DNA of 64,000 nucleotides from Variovorax brevis (GTDB lineage Bacteria; Pseudomonadota; Gammaproteobacteria; Burkholderiales; Burkholderiaceae_C), in NCBI RefSeq assembly GCF_030317105.1, contig NZ_JASZYG010000018.1, positions 22,678-86,677 of the forward strand, in the 5' to 3' direction. Shown here piece after piece: positions 1 to 7,388 of the stretch. Within the stretch, counting starts at the first letter, position 1, and every line of letters starts with the position of its first letter. The position numbers and the translations under genes are program-made. The notes under the pieces were generated by a model. That model worked only from the letters and a program-made list of their open reading frames with translations. It made no database searches and was not told the DNA's origin.

Positions 1-684
1 CATCCCGCCCTCGAACTCCTGCGACGTCTTCGAGCCGCCGAGCCGGTTGATCGCGGTGTGGCACATCGCGCAATGCCCGAGGCCTTCCACCAGATAGGCG
101 CCGCGATTCCATTGCACCGATTTGCCCTTGTCCGGGACGTACTCACCTTCCTTGAAGTAGAGCGTGCGCCAGCCGATGAGCAGGTCGCGCTGGTTGAAGG
201 GAAAGCGCAATTCGTGCGGACGGTTCTTCTGGTTCACCGGCGGCACCGACATGAGGTAGGCATAGATGGCGTCGGAGTCCTCGCGCGTGACTTTGGTGTA
301 CGAGGCAAAAGGCATCGCCGGATAGAGCAGGGTGCCGTCGCGCGAGAGGCCGCTGTGCATCATCCGGTAGAAGTCGTCGGCCGTCCATTTGCCGATGCCG
401 GTCTCATCGTCACCCGTGATGTTGGGTGCGTAGAGGTTGCCGAAGGGCGTGGGCATCGGCCGGCCGCCCGCAAACTGCTTGCCGCCGGGGTTGGAGTGGC
501 ACGCGACGCAGTCGCCGGCGCGCGCCAGGTATTCACCCTTCTCGATGGTCTGGGTCGTCGGGTCGGTGGCCACCGCGCCGGGGACGACCGGCAGGTAGCC
601 GGGCATGAAGTACGCGATGCCGCCAGCGATGAGCAGCGCCACGACGACCGCGGCGACCAGCAGGTTTCTGGTGCCTTTTCGCAT
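1..684 (-). CDS. Membrane-anchored c-type cytochrome with at least two haem sites (3' end outside window)
   Basis: The frame is open for 228 codons from an ATG at 684 to the window edge, so the C-terminus is missing. Residues 7-27 form a hydrophobic anchor after MRKGTRN, so the protein should sit on the periplasmic face of the inner membrane. Two haem c motifs are visible: CVACH near residues 59-63 and CAMCH near residue 205. This layout is that of the cytochrome subunits of membrane alcohol/gluconate-type dehydrogenases and related electron carriers, which hand electrons to the respiratory chain. It starts 5 bases after the stop of the upstream dihaem cytochrome, so the two form an operon. 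The partner dehydrogenase is not in the window. Confidence 0.85.
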   Translation of the reverse strand, partial: MRKGTRNLLVAAVVVALLIAGGIAYFMPGYLPVVPGAVATDPTTQTIEKGEYLARAGDCVACHSNPGGKQFAGGRPMPTPFGNLYAPNITGDDETGIGKWTADDFYRMMHSGLSRDGTLLYPAMPFASYTKVTREDSDAIYAYLMSVPPVNQKNRPHELRFPFNQRDLLIGWRTLYFKEGEYVPDKGKSVQWNRGAYLVEGLGHCAMCHTAINRLGGSKTSQEFEGGM

Positions 685-689
685 GGCGG

Positions 690-1487
690 CTACATCTGGC
701 TGCCGCAAGACAGCGGCATGCGTTGGAGGTTGGCCTTGCCGGGCGACAAGTCGGTCGGCGGGTCTTGCGTGGCAAGCCAGCTGGCCACCGCATGGACATC
801 AGCCTCCGACAGGCGATCCGCGATGCGCTTCATGCAATCCGGCTGCGCTGCTTGCCGGTTGCCCGTGCGCCACCGCGTGAGCTGCGCGACGATGTACGAC
901 GATCGCAGGCCGACCAGACCCGGAATGCCCGGCTCCATGCCGGTGAGGCCCGGACCATGGCAGGTGATGCACGCCGGCACCTGCTTGCTTGCATCGCCCG
1001 AGATGGCCAGCGTGGAGCCGCGCTGGATCACCTCCGGCCCGGCCGCATTCGGTTGCTTGGCTTCGAAGGCCGGCCGCTGCTTGGCGAAGTGCTCGGCGAT
1101 CTCGCGCAGATAGGCGTCCGGCAGATACGCCACCAGGTAGTTCATGGGCGGGTACACGCGCTTGCCATCGCGAAATGCCACGAGCTGGTTGTACAGATAA
1201 GCGGCCGGCTTGCCGGCTATGCGGGGAAAGTACGCGTTGCTCGTGCCTTGGCCGCTTTGCCCGTGGCAGGTGACGCAGCCCTGCATGCGTGCCTCCATGG
1301 AATCGACGCTCTTGAAGGCAGGAATCGCTGAATTGTCTTGTGCACTGGCCGCAATGGCCCAAGTGAACAGACTCGCCGCGACCAACGTCTCGACTGCCCA
1401 TCTGGATGTGCGGCCGGGACGGCGCGGAAGTCGACGGTCAGTGGGCGTGGGGCGCCCTTGGACCGCGAGATTGGCGGTAGCCATCAT
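690..1487 (-). CDS. Dihaem cytochrome c (c4-like), exported
   Basis: A 265-residue protein with a long positively charged N-terminus followed by a hydrophobic stretch and AASAQ near residue 50, read as a Sec signal peptide. Two CxxCH haem motifs are present: GCVTCHG near residue 71 and ACITCHG near residue 172, each opening one of two similar cytochrome c lobes, as in cytochrome c4. Its expected role is soluble periplasmic electron transfer. It is the first gene of a two-gene operon with the membrane cytochrome. The true start could be ATG 1484 or later, because no clear ribosome binding site precedes 1487. Confidence 0.85.
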   Translation of the reverse strand: MMATANLAVQGRPTPTDRRLPRRPGRTSRWAVETLVAASLFTWAIAASAQDNSAIPAFKSVDSMEARMQGCVTCHGQSGQGTSNAYFPRIAGKPAAYLYNQLVAFRDGKRVYPPMNYLVAYLPDAYLREIAEHFAKQRPAFEAKQPNAAGPEVIQRGSTLAISGDASKQVPACITCHGPGLTGMEPGIPGLVGLRSSYIVAQLTRWRTGNRQAAQPDCMKRIADRLSEADVHAVASWLATQDPPTDLSPGKANLQRMPLSCGSQM

Positions 1488-1545
1488 TTGCTCGCATTGT
1501 TAGCCGAGGGTGGAGGGGCGTCAATTGCCGCTGATCGGCCCAATG

Positions 1546-1580
1546 AAAAAGGCCGTCAGCTGTTTCTCCTGACGGCCTTT
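1546..1580. terminator. Rho-independent terminator-like hairpin, A/T flanked both sides
   Basis: AAAGGCCGTCAG (1548-1559) and CTGACGGCCTTT (1569-1580) form a perfect 12-bp stem with a short loop. The A run on the left (1546-1550) and TTT on the right would let it work in either direction. It lies just beyond the 3' end of the tRNA-Pro fragment, so on the minus strand it would have ended the original tRNA transcript. Confidence 0.75.
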
Positions 1581-1592
1581 GAATTCAAATGA

Positions 1593-1641
1593 TGGTCGGG
1601 GCGAAAGGATTCGAACCTTCGACCCTCTGGTCCCAAACCAG
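1593..1641 (-). tRNA. tRNA-Pro(TGG) 3' half only: probable attachment-site remnant
   Basis: Reading the minus strand, the anticodon stem-loop CTGG-TTTGGGA-CCAG is followed by the variable loop, a perfect T arm with GGTTCGAATCC, the acceptor strand CGCCCCG and an encoded ACCA tail. Homology to a tRNA stops at the 5' side of the anticodon stem (about 1641): no D arm or 5' acceptor strand follows. This is the classic crossover region used by tyrosine integrases, and an integrase lies 1.7 kb away. It is read as one att junction of the prophage-like element. It is not a functional tRNA. Confidence 0.8.
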
Positions 1642-1824
1642 CCCGCACTTCAATTAGATCAAGCACTTAGGGCATTTTTGTCTACGGCAACCAATGCTTT
1701 CTGGGCGAGCTGCCCAATGGTGAGTTTTTCGCGCGTAGACACCTTTTTAGCGTCTGGCCAAGTCACCTCCCGTTCAGCGAGCGGGCGATCGCGTAGCGGG
1801 GTTCTGCGCTAAGGCTGACGGCTT

Positions 1825-1989
1825 TCAGCGATGCGGCAGCAGGTCGTCAATTCGGCTGGCCGGCTGCGTTGGCAACCGCTCGAGAACGTCCTTGAGGTAC
1901 GCATATGGCTCGTGCCCGTTGTTGCGCGCCGAGCGCACTAGGCTCATGATCGCCGCCGCCCGAATGGCTGCGCGCAAGCTGCCGGCGAA
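1825..1989 (-). pseudogene. IS66-family transposase, C-terminal remnant
   Basis: About 55 residues match the typical IS66 transposase C-terminus in my family knowledge: a GSLRA...AAAIMSLV segment followed by GHEPYAYLKDVLERLPT and a closing DDLLPHR. Nothing of the catalytic core is left. It abuts an IS5-type fragment on the same strand, so two unrelated IS scraps have been joined. Confidence 0.7.
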
Positions 1990-2209
1990 CAACAAGCTCG
2001 ATCTGCCCAGCGCTATCGGTCTGATGTGGTTGACGATCCGAACCAGCGCACTCCAGGGCACCCAGTCGATCCATCTCATCGAGAACCTCGCGCTTGCGCG
2101 TCTTCTTCGTCGACAAATTCAGGCTCAGCCCGAGCTGATCGAGGGCGTCACGCGGTTGGCAAACATGGTTCAGATCAGGCGAGGGATGGGCCTGTTTTTT
2201 GCAGACCAT
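1990..2209 (-). pseudogene. IS5-family transposase, N-terminal remnant (frameshifted)
   Basis: The start reads MVCKKQAHPSPDL, followed by LGLSLNLSTKKTRKRE, a hallmark of IS5-group transposase N-termini. It then changes frame near 2060, where the expected continuation WVPWSALVRIVNHI lies in another frame. The core DDE domain is absent. It ends where IS66-type sequence begins. Confidence 0.65.
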
Positions 2210-2265
2210 CCCTAGTTACCATTCATCGAACCGACCCTTACCATGTGACTCGCGTTCATAGCGGA

Positions 2266-2997
2266 ATGAGGAACATGGAGAAACCGAAGAACAGATTGCC
2301 GTCCCCAAAACTATTGGGCAACCGGATCAAGCCTCCGACCGGCAAGAACCCGTGGAACTCGTTGGAGGCTGCCAAGCTGATGGCGGCCATGTTCGTTCCG
2401 CTTTCAGTCGCCTTCGCAACCCTCGCTATCAACTTCAACTTGCGAAAAGTCGAAGAAGCGAGGCAAAGGGACGCTTTCTTTGCCGAGTATGCAGAAGCCG
2501 TCGGAACCCATGCCACGGCGGTCGATGAGTTTGTGGTGTGGGCAATCCTCTACTACGAAAAAGCGAGCGAAACCGATCGATCAGCTCGAGCGGCAACCAT
2601 GGCGGCGGCCGACCGAGTCTATTGGTTGCGCAGCCACCCGAAATTGCAACGACAAGTTGAACGATTGCTCGAAGAGAGCAAATCAGCTTTCGCCACCGAA
2701 GCCATGCGGGAAGCAACCGCAGTACGAGAAGCTTCAAGTTGGTGTCTAAACGGCCGGGACGCGGCGTCGAATTTCACTGTCGAGACCAAGTGCAGAGCCC
2801 TAGTTGAGCGAGCTAGAACCTGCTCGAGAGTGAGTATCGAATTGGTCTCGGAACTTAGTCGGAGGGGGGAAGTGAGCGACCGGGCAGTAGCCTCGATTGT
2901 CCGGAAGCCCATCATCCTTTTGTGCGCAAGTCAGGAAAGTGATAGCGCTATGCAGAAGAAGGCAGGCGAAGTGATTAAGGGGGAAGCGCCTGGCTGA
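2266..2997 (+). CDS. Hypothetical single-pass membrane protein
   Basis: The protein has about 243 residues, or 240 if ATG 2275 is used; 2275 has the better ribosome binding site (GAGG at 2268-2271). An N-terminal proline/lysine-rich tail is followed by one hydrophobic helix near residues 36-56 (AAKLMAAMFVPLSVAFATLA). A charged, largely alpha-helical cytoplasmic region with three cysteines follows (C at WCLNG, KCRAL, TCSRV). I recognise no family. It lies between the att remnant and the integrase, facing the opposite way from the phage genes, so it may be cargo carried at the element's edge. Confidence 0.6.
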   Translation: MRNMEKPKNRLPSPKLLGNRIKPPTGKNPWNSLEAAKLMAAMFVPLSVAFATLAINFNLRKVEEARQRDAFFAEYAEAVGTHATAVDEFVVWAILYYEKASETDRSARAATMAAADRVYWLRSHPKLQRQVERLLEESKSAFATEAMREATAVREASSWCLNGRDAASNFTVETKCRALVERARTCSRVSIELVSELSRRGEVSDRAVASIVRKPIILLCASQESDSAMQKKAGEVIKGEAPG

Positions 2998-3229
2998 AAC
3001 GATTGGGCATTCGGATACGCCACAGTCTCCCCAAAGTCACTTAACGCACGGATGAAGAAGGCCTCCCGTGAGCCCTTTGCTTTCGCAGGCGACATTGTCT
3101 AGCAGAAGCACAGGACATCCCCCAAGTCCAAGCAGCCCAGATGAACCTCCATTGCCATCTCCAAGGCGGCTCCAGGAAGGCTGCACTTCGCAACGAGTTC
3201 ACGTGGCTTGTGACCACCGGCGCTCGGGC

Positions 3230-3346
3230 CTATGGGGCCACGACGAAAGTCCTGCGTCGCTCTGTATCGAATGCGACCCATGGGGTGCCTTTCGGGCCAT
3301 ATCGCCGGCGGCTTTCGGTCACCTCGCCCATTTGGGGCGCACTCAT
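3230..3346 (-). CDS. Small ORF immediately downstream of the integrase (38 aa)
   Basis: It begins 3 bases after the integrase stop and encodes a basic 38-residue peptide starting MSAPQMGEVTE and ending RTFVVAP. It has no recognised domain. Position, spacing and sensible amino-acid composition suggest a real small gene, but there is no independent support. The remaining sequence at 2998-3229 shows no gene. Confidence 0.35.
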   Translation of the reverse strand: MSAPQMGEVTESRRRYGPKGTPWVAFDTERRRTFVVAP

Positions 3347-3349
3347 TTC

Positions 3350-4405
3350 TTAGCGCGTGGCGCTGACCTTTTTTGCCTTCTTGTGGCGGATGTAGTCGGC
3401 CGTTTGCGTCTGCGTCGAGTGGCCTCCCATGCCCTGCGCATCCTTGATATCGCGTTTGTCGTCCACGTCCGTCAGCGCCTTGGCGCGCAGATCGTGAAAG
3501 TGCGCATTCTGGACGCCGGCGCGATCGCGTGCGCGCGTCCACGCGGTACTCGCGCCGTCATAGGTGTACGGCTTGCCCTTGAGCGTGGTGAAGACGTGTG
3601 TGATGCTTACGGGCTTGGCCTTGCCCTTGGTTGTCGGCTGCGGAGGCGGGTTCTTCAAGCGCGCAACCACGTCGCGCAACTTGGGCGTCCATTGGATCAG
3701 CACGCGCACCTGAGTGCTGTCTTCGAGCTTCGACGGCTCGAACAGGATGCCGTCCTTGCCGATCTGGCTCCACTGCAGACGCAACAGGTCACCAAAGCGT
3801 TGGCCAGTCAGGTAGGCCATGTCGATGAAGCAGCATAGCGTGTGCCCTGCTCGGGTGCGCTGGCCGTCCTCGCCGTAGTTCGCGGCCACCTTGATGCGGC
3901 GCAGCTCGCTGTCGGTGATGTAGCGCGTACGGGCCTTCACGGTCATGGTGGGGATGGAATCAACCGGGTTGCTGCCGGCCTTGCGAAGGCCTTTTGCCTC
4001 GGCGAAACGCATGCGCTCGCGCAGCGCGGCCCGGTAGGCGTTGTAGCTCCGCGGCTGCTTCGCCCAAGTTGCGAGGAATGTGGTCACGTCGGGCGGCTCG
4101 ATCTGCCCTGCGCGGAAGTCGCGGAAGGCGTTGGTGATGGCCTTGTTGTGGGTGCGGTCGTCGGCTTGAGTCTTTTCCGAATGCTTGGAGCCGACTTCAA
4201 GCATCCAGTGCGCGACCAGCGTGGGCATCATGTCCTCCAGGCCGCTCTTGTCGGTCGTGAGTTCGGCGAGCGCGAGGTACATGGCAGGCACGCCGGATTT
4301 CACGCGACAGAGCTTGGTCCACTTGCGCTTGCCGTCGATTGTTGCGACGTGCCAGTAGGTGCCGTGCTTGATCGACACCAATGGAGGAAGGGTCCTTTTC
4401 TTCAA
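3350..4405 (-). CDS. int: Tyrosine-type site-specific recombinase (prophage integrase)
   Basis: About 351 residues. An N-terminal arm/core-binding region precedes the catalytic domain, where the family residues can be seen: the Arg in LTGQRFGDLLRL, the HxxR box in HFHDLRAKALTDVD and the C-terminal GHSTQTQTADYIR with the nucleophilic Tyr. It should cut and rejoin attP with the tRNA-Pro 3' end located 1.7 kb downstream. I chose the TTG at 4405 because AAGGAG lies 6 bases upstream and TTG overlaps the stop of the DUF4224 gene (TTGA), indicating coupled translation. An ATG at 4468 gives a longer N-terminus without a ribosome binding site. Confidence 0.9.
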   Translation of the reverse strand: MKKRTLPPLVSIKHGTYWHVATIDGKRKWTKLCRVKSGVPAMYLALAELTTDKSGLEDMMPTLVAHWMLEVGSKHSEKTQADDRTHNKAITNAFRDFRAGQIEPPDVTTFLATWAKQPRSYNAYRAALRERMRFAEAKGLRKAGSNPVDSIPTMTVKARTRYITDSELRRIKVAANYGEDGQRTRAGHTLCCFIDMAYLTGQRFGDLLRLQWSQIGKDGILFEPSKLEDSTQVRVLIQWTPKLRDVVARLKNPPPQPTTKGKAKPVSITHVFTTLKGKPYTYDGASTAWTRARDRAGVQNAHFHDLRAKALTDVDDKRDIKDAQGMGGHSTQTQTADYIRHKKAKKVSATR

Positions 4406-4638
4406 CGTGCGCTCCTTACTTGAGGCCGTGAATATGCGTCGTTGGCTGGCATGTTGCCCCCTGCGCATACGGCTTCGTAGTGGGGCCGCTCCAGGATGAT
4501 GGCGCCGGTGGTGGGCGACCGCCGGGCACGGTAGAAGCCCTGACGGCGCAGCTCGTCGAGTTGCTCGGATGCCCGGCGATAACCGGTCAGGAGTCGCAAC
4601 TCGGCGGGCTCCAGGATGGCGTTCGGTCGATCGTTCAT
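4402..4638 (-). CDS. DUF4224-type protein, integrase partner
   Basis: A 78-residue protein with LEPAELRLLTGYRRASEQLD, the signature opening of DUF4224, a short domain commonly encoded directly upstream of phage integrases. DNA binding as an excisionase or recombination directionality factor is a reasonable inference but not shown. It overlaps the integrase by 3 bases and carries that gene's ribosome binding site. Its own ATG overlaps the stop of a 14-codon reading frame (about 4635-4679) that could act as a leader. Confidence 0.7.
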   Translation of the reverse strand: MNDRPNAILEPAELRLLTGYRRASEQLDELRRQGFYRARRSPTTGAIILERPHYEAVCAGGNMPANDAYSRPQVRSAR

Positions 4639-4683
4639 TTGGTCTTGATGGGCGTGTCGGTCATAAGCAAGTGCGACATGGTG

Positions 4684-4767
4684 TTAACTCAACGTGGGTC
4701 GGGTGGCCGGCGCCGGGTACAGGTACTCCGGCTCGCCGTCGCCTTGGTCATCGGGCAGCAGCTTCAT
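4684..4767 (-). CDS. Tiny acidic/proline-rich ORF (27 aa)
   Basis: The ATG overlaps the stop of the upstream gene (ATGA, 4764-4767), the same coupling used throughout this block. The product starts MKLLPDDQGDGEPEYLYP and has no known domain. Overlap and coding-like composition are the only support. Confidence 0.35.
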   Translation of the reverse strand: MKLLPDDQGDGEPEYLYPAPATRPTLS

Positions 4768-5038
4768 GCCCTGGCACTGGCCTTCTTCGGTCTCGCCGCC
4801 GGATCCATCGCGTCCCGTACGATCGCGGTCATGGCCTTGATGGCCAGGGCGTCCCCGTTGCCGGCCCGGCTGGAGATGTAGCGGCGTACAGCCGGCACGT
4901 GGGGGGGAACGGCTTCGCGAACCTGATCGGCAAGAGCTGGAGGGCGCTCGAAGATCCATCGAAAACGCGGCACAGCATCCAGCCCTGTGAGGCGGCGATC
5001 GCCGCCTCATCCGGTGTAAATAGATCTAAATTAGACAT
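4764..5038 (-). pseudogene. Small phage-type hypothetical gene split by a +/-1 frameshift in a C7 run
   Basis: The first frame starts at 5038 with MSNLDLFTPDEAAIAASQGW and reads through ...RFAKPFPP. The sequence then continues in a second frame as SSRAGNGDALAIKAMTAI to a stop at 4764. Both halves look like parts of one roughly 90-residue prophage protein family that I have seen near integrases; its function is unknown. The change of frame falls at the homopolymer G7 (plus strand 4902-4908), a typical place for a sequencing error or slippage. The start codon sits inside a TTAGA-type regulatory motif. Confidence 0.6.
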
Positions 5039-5043
5039 TAGAA
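5021..5043 (-). promoter_or_regulatory. TTAGA/TCTAA motif cluster at a gene start
   Basis: TAGATCTAAATTAGACATTAGA on the plus strand belongs to the dispersed motif family found upstream of most transcription units of this element (see 10757, 13723, 17603, 18391, 25121, 28114, 28938). Here it overlaps the first codons of the gene starting at 5038. Confidence 0.45.
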
Positions 5044-5098
5044 CGCATGGGCGAATTAAGGCCCCGAAGGGCCGAAGAGATGAAAGCTGGTTGGGTCC

Positions 5099-5488
5099 TC
5101 AGGTTTGCCTGATCGAGATGACGCAGTGGGGCATCGTGATGGTGATCACTTTGCCTTCCTCGGTGATCATCAGCGCCGCCCGGTCGGCAATGATGTGCGG
5201 GGCGTACTCGATGCCACCGGTCTTGGCCTGGGCCGCGGCGCCTTTCTTGCCGGACTGCTTCCACTCGTAGGTATACCTAGCGCGGGACGTCTCAGTTTTC
5301 GCCGCGACATGGCGGATCACTAGGCCCTTACGCCACAACCCTCCCAGATAGTCCGACACCCGGTTCGGCGAAGCGGCGTGCGCCTTCACTTCCTTCATGT
5401 CGAACAGCTGGTTGCAATCCATCGGTTCGCCGGACTCTTTGAGGATTTTCGTCAGGACCGGGAACAGTCCGTCTTCGGTGTAAGGCAT
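5099..5488 (-). CDS. Small winged-helix-like hypothetical protein
   Basis: A 129-residue product from ATG 5488, preceded by AAAGAG. Residues 1-70 contain a helix-rich region with MKEVKAHAASPNRVSDYLGG and WRKGLVIRHVAA, spaced like the helix-turn-helix and wing of a winged-helix protein. The C-terminal half has short beta-strand-like segments (GKVITITMPHCVISI). DNA binding is an inference from shape only. The frame stays open upstream into a cysteine-rich segment (see 5489-5682), so a longer fusion is possible. Confidence 0.55.
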   Translation of the reverse strand: MPYTEDGLFPVLTKILKESGEPMDCNQLFDMKEVKAHAASPNRVSDYLGGLWRKGLVIRHVAAKTETSRARYTYEWKQSGKKGAAAQAKTGGIEYAPHIIADRAALMITEEGKVITITMPHCVISIRQT

Positions 5489-5682
5489 TGGTGCTCTTTC
5501 TTGCGTAGTGATTGATGTGCCAAGCGCTCCTTCATCTAACGACGCCTGACAGATCAGGCAGCGATAGTACCCAAGCCAAACGCGCACCATAGGGAGTTCA
5601 TCCCCACAATCGCACGATCCATCGAATTTAGAAGGAGCCTTCTCTTTACGACGGGCGGCCGCAATCCCGGCCTCGATGCATC
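5489..5682 (-). pseudogene. DksA/TraR-like C4 zinc-finger remnant in frame with the downstream gene
   Basis: This open stretch lacks a canonical start but encodes IEAGIAAARRK, then SCDCGDELP and YYRCLICQAS: a CxC...CxxC zinc-finger pattern like the short DksA/TraR proteins of phages. An ATG at about 5678 lies one base out of frame, so a single-base change could have destroyed the start. The frame reads into the gene at 5099-5488 with no stop between them. A degraded gene or a non-canonical start are both possible. Confidence 0.4.
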
Positions 5683-5829
5683 CTACCGGCCGCTGTAGAA
5701 GTCGGCGATGACGTCGCTCACGTACTTGGCGTGCTCGGTGTTGATGGTCGCGAGCTGGGTCTTCAGGTCGGCCTTGGCGGCCTTGCGTTCAGCGGGGGTC
5801 AGGGCCGGTGCGGCCTTAGCTTTTGCCAT
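5683..5829 (-). CDS. Small lysine/alanine-rich phage hypothetical protein (48 aa)
   Basis: It starts MAKAKAAPALTPAERKAAKA and ends DVIADFYSGR; it is largely helical and basic at the N-terminus. It overlaps the upstream gene by 14 bases, and its ribosome binding site (GGAG) lies inside that gene. No function is known. Confidence 0.5.
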   Translation of the reverse strand: MAKAKAAPALTPAERKAAKADLKTQLATINTEHAKYVSDVIADFYSGR

Positions 5830-6049
5830 GGAATTTCTCCTTGAGTTGGCGGTTGTAGGAAATCTCATTGAGCCGGACGGCCCGTGCGATAAGCCGCTCG
5901 ATGACGGAGCGGCGTCGCCTCGTGGTGCTCTCCAGCTGGAGGGCTTCGAGCACCTGTTCGTGCGTCAAGTCGTTCAGCACGGCAACCAGCGCTGGAAACG
6001 AATCCAGCGCGCGCGTGACCTGCCAGGACGCTTTGACGGTCACGTGCAT
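5816..6049 (-). CDS. Hypothetical protein (77 aa)
   Basis: An all-helical 77-residue protein, MHVTVKASWQVTRALDSF..., rich in Arg/Leu, ending LKEKFHGKS. It overlaps the next gene (ATG 5829) and follows the 269-residue zinc-motif gene by 3 bases, so it is inside the early operon. No family recognised. Confidence 0.55.
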   Translation of the reverse strand: MHVTVKASWQVTRALDSFPALVAVLNDLTHEQVLEALQLESTTRRRRSVIERLIARAVRLNEISYNRQLKEKFHGKS

Positions 6050-6052
6050 CCC

Positions 6053-6862
6053 TTAGCGGCGGGCAGCCACCGCCTTGCGCGCAGCGGGGCGTGCAGGGGC
6101 CTTGGCGGGGGCTTGGGTGCGCTGGGTGAGGTCGGGCTCGGCGTTGACCATCTCGCGCGCTTCTTCCTGGCGGGCGAAGTGCACCGCGACGTTCTCGTTG
6201 GGCTGCGGATCGCCGAAGCGCAGCGTCGGGTAGTCAGCGTTGGGGTCCAGGCTCACCGTGGTGACGACGCCCACCGGCGAGGTGCCGATGGTGCGCGCCA
6301 CGTTGTTGACGTAGCCGTCGAAGCTCTTGAGGCCCGTGGGCGAGACCTTCAGGGTCCACATCGGGGTGTCATCGTCCGCATCCGGGGGCAGCACGGCGAG
6401 CATGCGCACGTTCTTGCACGCCTTGCCGTTGCCGGCCGAGCCGAACACGTTCATCGGGCAGGCGCTGCAGCCGTCGGGCGACTGGTTGGCCGGCGAGTTC
6501 TCGCTGGGGACCAAGGTCTTGGGGTTGTCGCCGATCGCAAAGCAGACCGGCGGGACGATGTTGTCCTTATCGAAGTTGTTCTCGTAGAACTCGTTGCGCG
6601 ACGCGAAGTCCACGATCACGAGATCGAGCGGGCCGGCGGTCTTGGTGCCGTCGGGCAGGAGAAATTCCTTGCCCTTCATGCGGATCATGTTGCCCGTGGC
6701 AGGCTGGGTGCGGCCTGCCATGAGCGCGGCTTGCGCCTTTAGCATGTCCTGGATGTTGACGACGGAGGTGGAGGCCTTCTTCACGGCAACCGCGGTGCTG
6801 GCGGTGGTCGTGGCCTTCAGGGGCTGCGAGGTCTTGGGCTTCTTAGGGGTGGCGGTGGCCAT
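6053..6862 (-). CDS. Conserved phage early protein with CxxC-C metal-like motif
   Basis: 269 residues from ATG 6862 (ribosome binding site GGAAAAA). A low-complexity A/K/T-rich N-terminus is followed by a globular region containing KEFLLPDGTKTAGPLDLVIV, then CSACPMNVFGSAGNGKACKN, a three-cysteine cluster that could hold zinc or an Fe-S group. MLAVLPPDADDDTPMW comes next. I recall this family from prophage replication blocks, but its function is unknown to me; a single-stranded-DNA-binding or metabolic accessory role would be a guess. Longer frames that begin upstream at 7237 run antiparallel to the next gene and are not credible. Confidence 0.75.
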   Translation of the reverse strand: MATATPKKPKTSQPLKATTTASTAVAVKKASTSVVNIQDMLKAQAALMAGRTQPATGNMIRMKGKEFLLPDGTKTAGPLDLVIVDFASRNEFYENNFDKDNIVPPVCFAIGDNPKTLVPSENSPANQSPDGCSACPMNVFGSAGNGKACKNVRMLAVLPPDADDDTPMWTLKVSPTGLKSFDGYVNNVARTIGTSPVGVVTTVSLDPNADYPTLRFGDPQPNENVAVHFARQEEAREMVNAEPDLTQRTQAPAKAPARPAARKAVAARR

Positions 6863-6885
6863 GGTTTTTCCTTCGTGGGTGGGGA

Positions 6886-7323
6886 TCAGGCGGCGCCCGA
6901 GTTGGAGCGCAGGTTCAGGCGGCGCTTGGTGAACGCCTCGGTGCCGGGCAGGGGCTTCAAGCCATCCTTGGTGAGCTCGCGCCAGGCGGGGTCCGCGACG
7001 CGGCGTTGCAGCAGGTGGCCGGCTTTGTTCTTGTGGATGTAGGCGTGGAAGGCGTCCCAGTCGATGACGTTCGCCACCACCGTGCTGGTGATGGATACGC
7101 TGGCCTTGGAGCCGCTCGCCTTGTCCATGCCCTGGGCTTTCATCTCGGTCATGAGGCGCTCTTCGATCGAAGCGATTTCGTCTTCGATCTTCTTGGTTTC
7201 GGTTTCGAGGTCGCGCTTCTTTTCGCGCAGCTTCCACATCCAGTCGATGCTGCCACCGATGGTCGGTTCCCCCCTGAGGCGCTTGGCTGCGCGCTTGTTG
7301 CGTTCTTCAACGACTGCGTCCAT
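6886..7323 (-). CDS. Coiled-coil phage early protein
   Basis: 145 residues starting MDAVVEERNKRAAKRL (an ATG at 7329 is also possible). Residues 25-70 form a strong heptad-like coil (LREKKRDLETETKKIEDEI...). A conserved-looking C-terminal part follows with WDAFHAYIHKNKAGHLLQRR. This combination is common in phage proteins of unknown function near recombination genes. It is the first gene of its unit; a motif cluster lies upstream at 7356-7388. Confidence 0.7.
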   Translation of the reverse strand: MDAVVEERNKRAAKRLRGEPTIGGSIDWMWKLREKKRDLETETKKIEDEIASIEERLMTEMKAQGMDKASGSKASVSITSTVVANVIDWDAFHAYIHKNKAGHLLQRRVADPAWRELTKDGLKPLPGTEAFTKRRLNLRSNSGAA

Positions 7324-7355
7324 GTGCATGTCCTTTTACTGAATGAATCATACTG

Positions 7356-7388
7356 CTATCTAAGATAAATCTAACTGCGAAGTTAGAT
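7356..7388 (-). promoter_or_regulatory. TTAGATC motif cluster between two transcription units
   Basis: Contains TATCTAAGATAAATCTAA and GAAGTTAGATCA on the plus strand, AT-rich within a GC-rich block. It lies 33 bases upstream of the gene at 7323 and at the 3' end of the gene at 7388. It fits the motif family seen elsewhere in this element. Confidence 0.45.

Noticed and set aside
1593..1641. A working tRNA-Pro gene
   Set aside because: The D arm and 5' acceptor strand are missing; no intron-like continuation gives a complete cloverleaf within the following few hundred bases.
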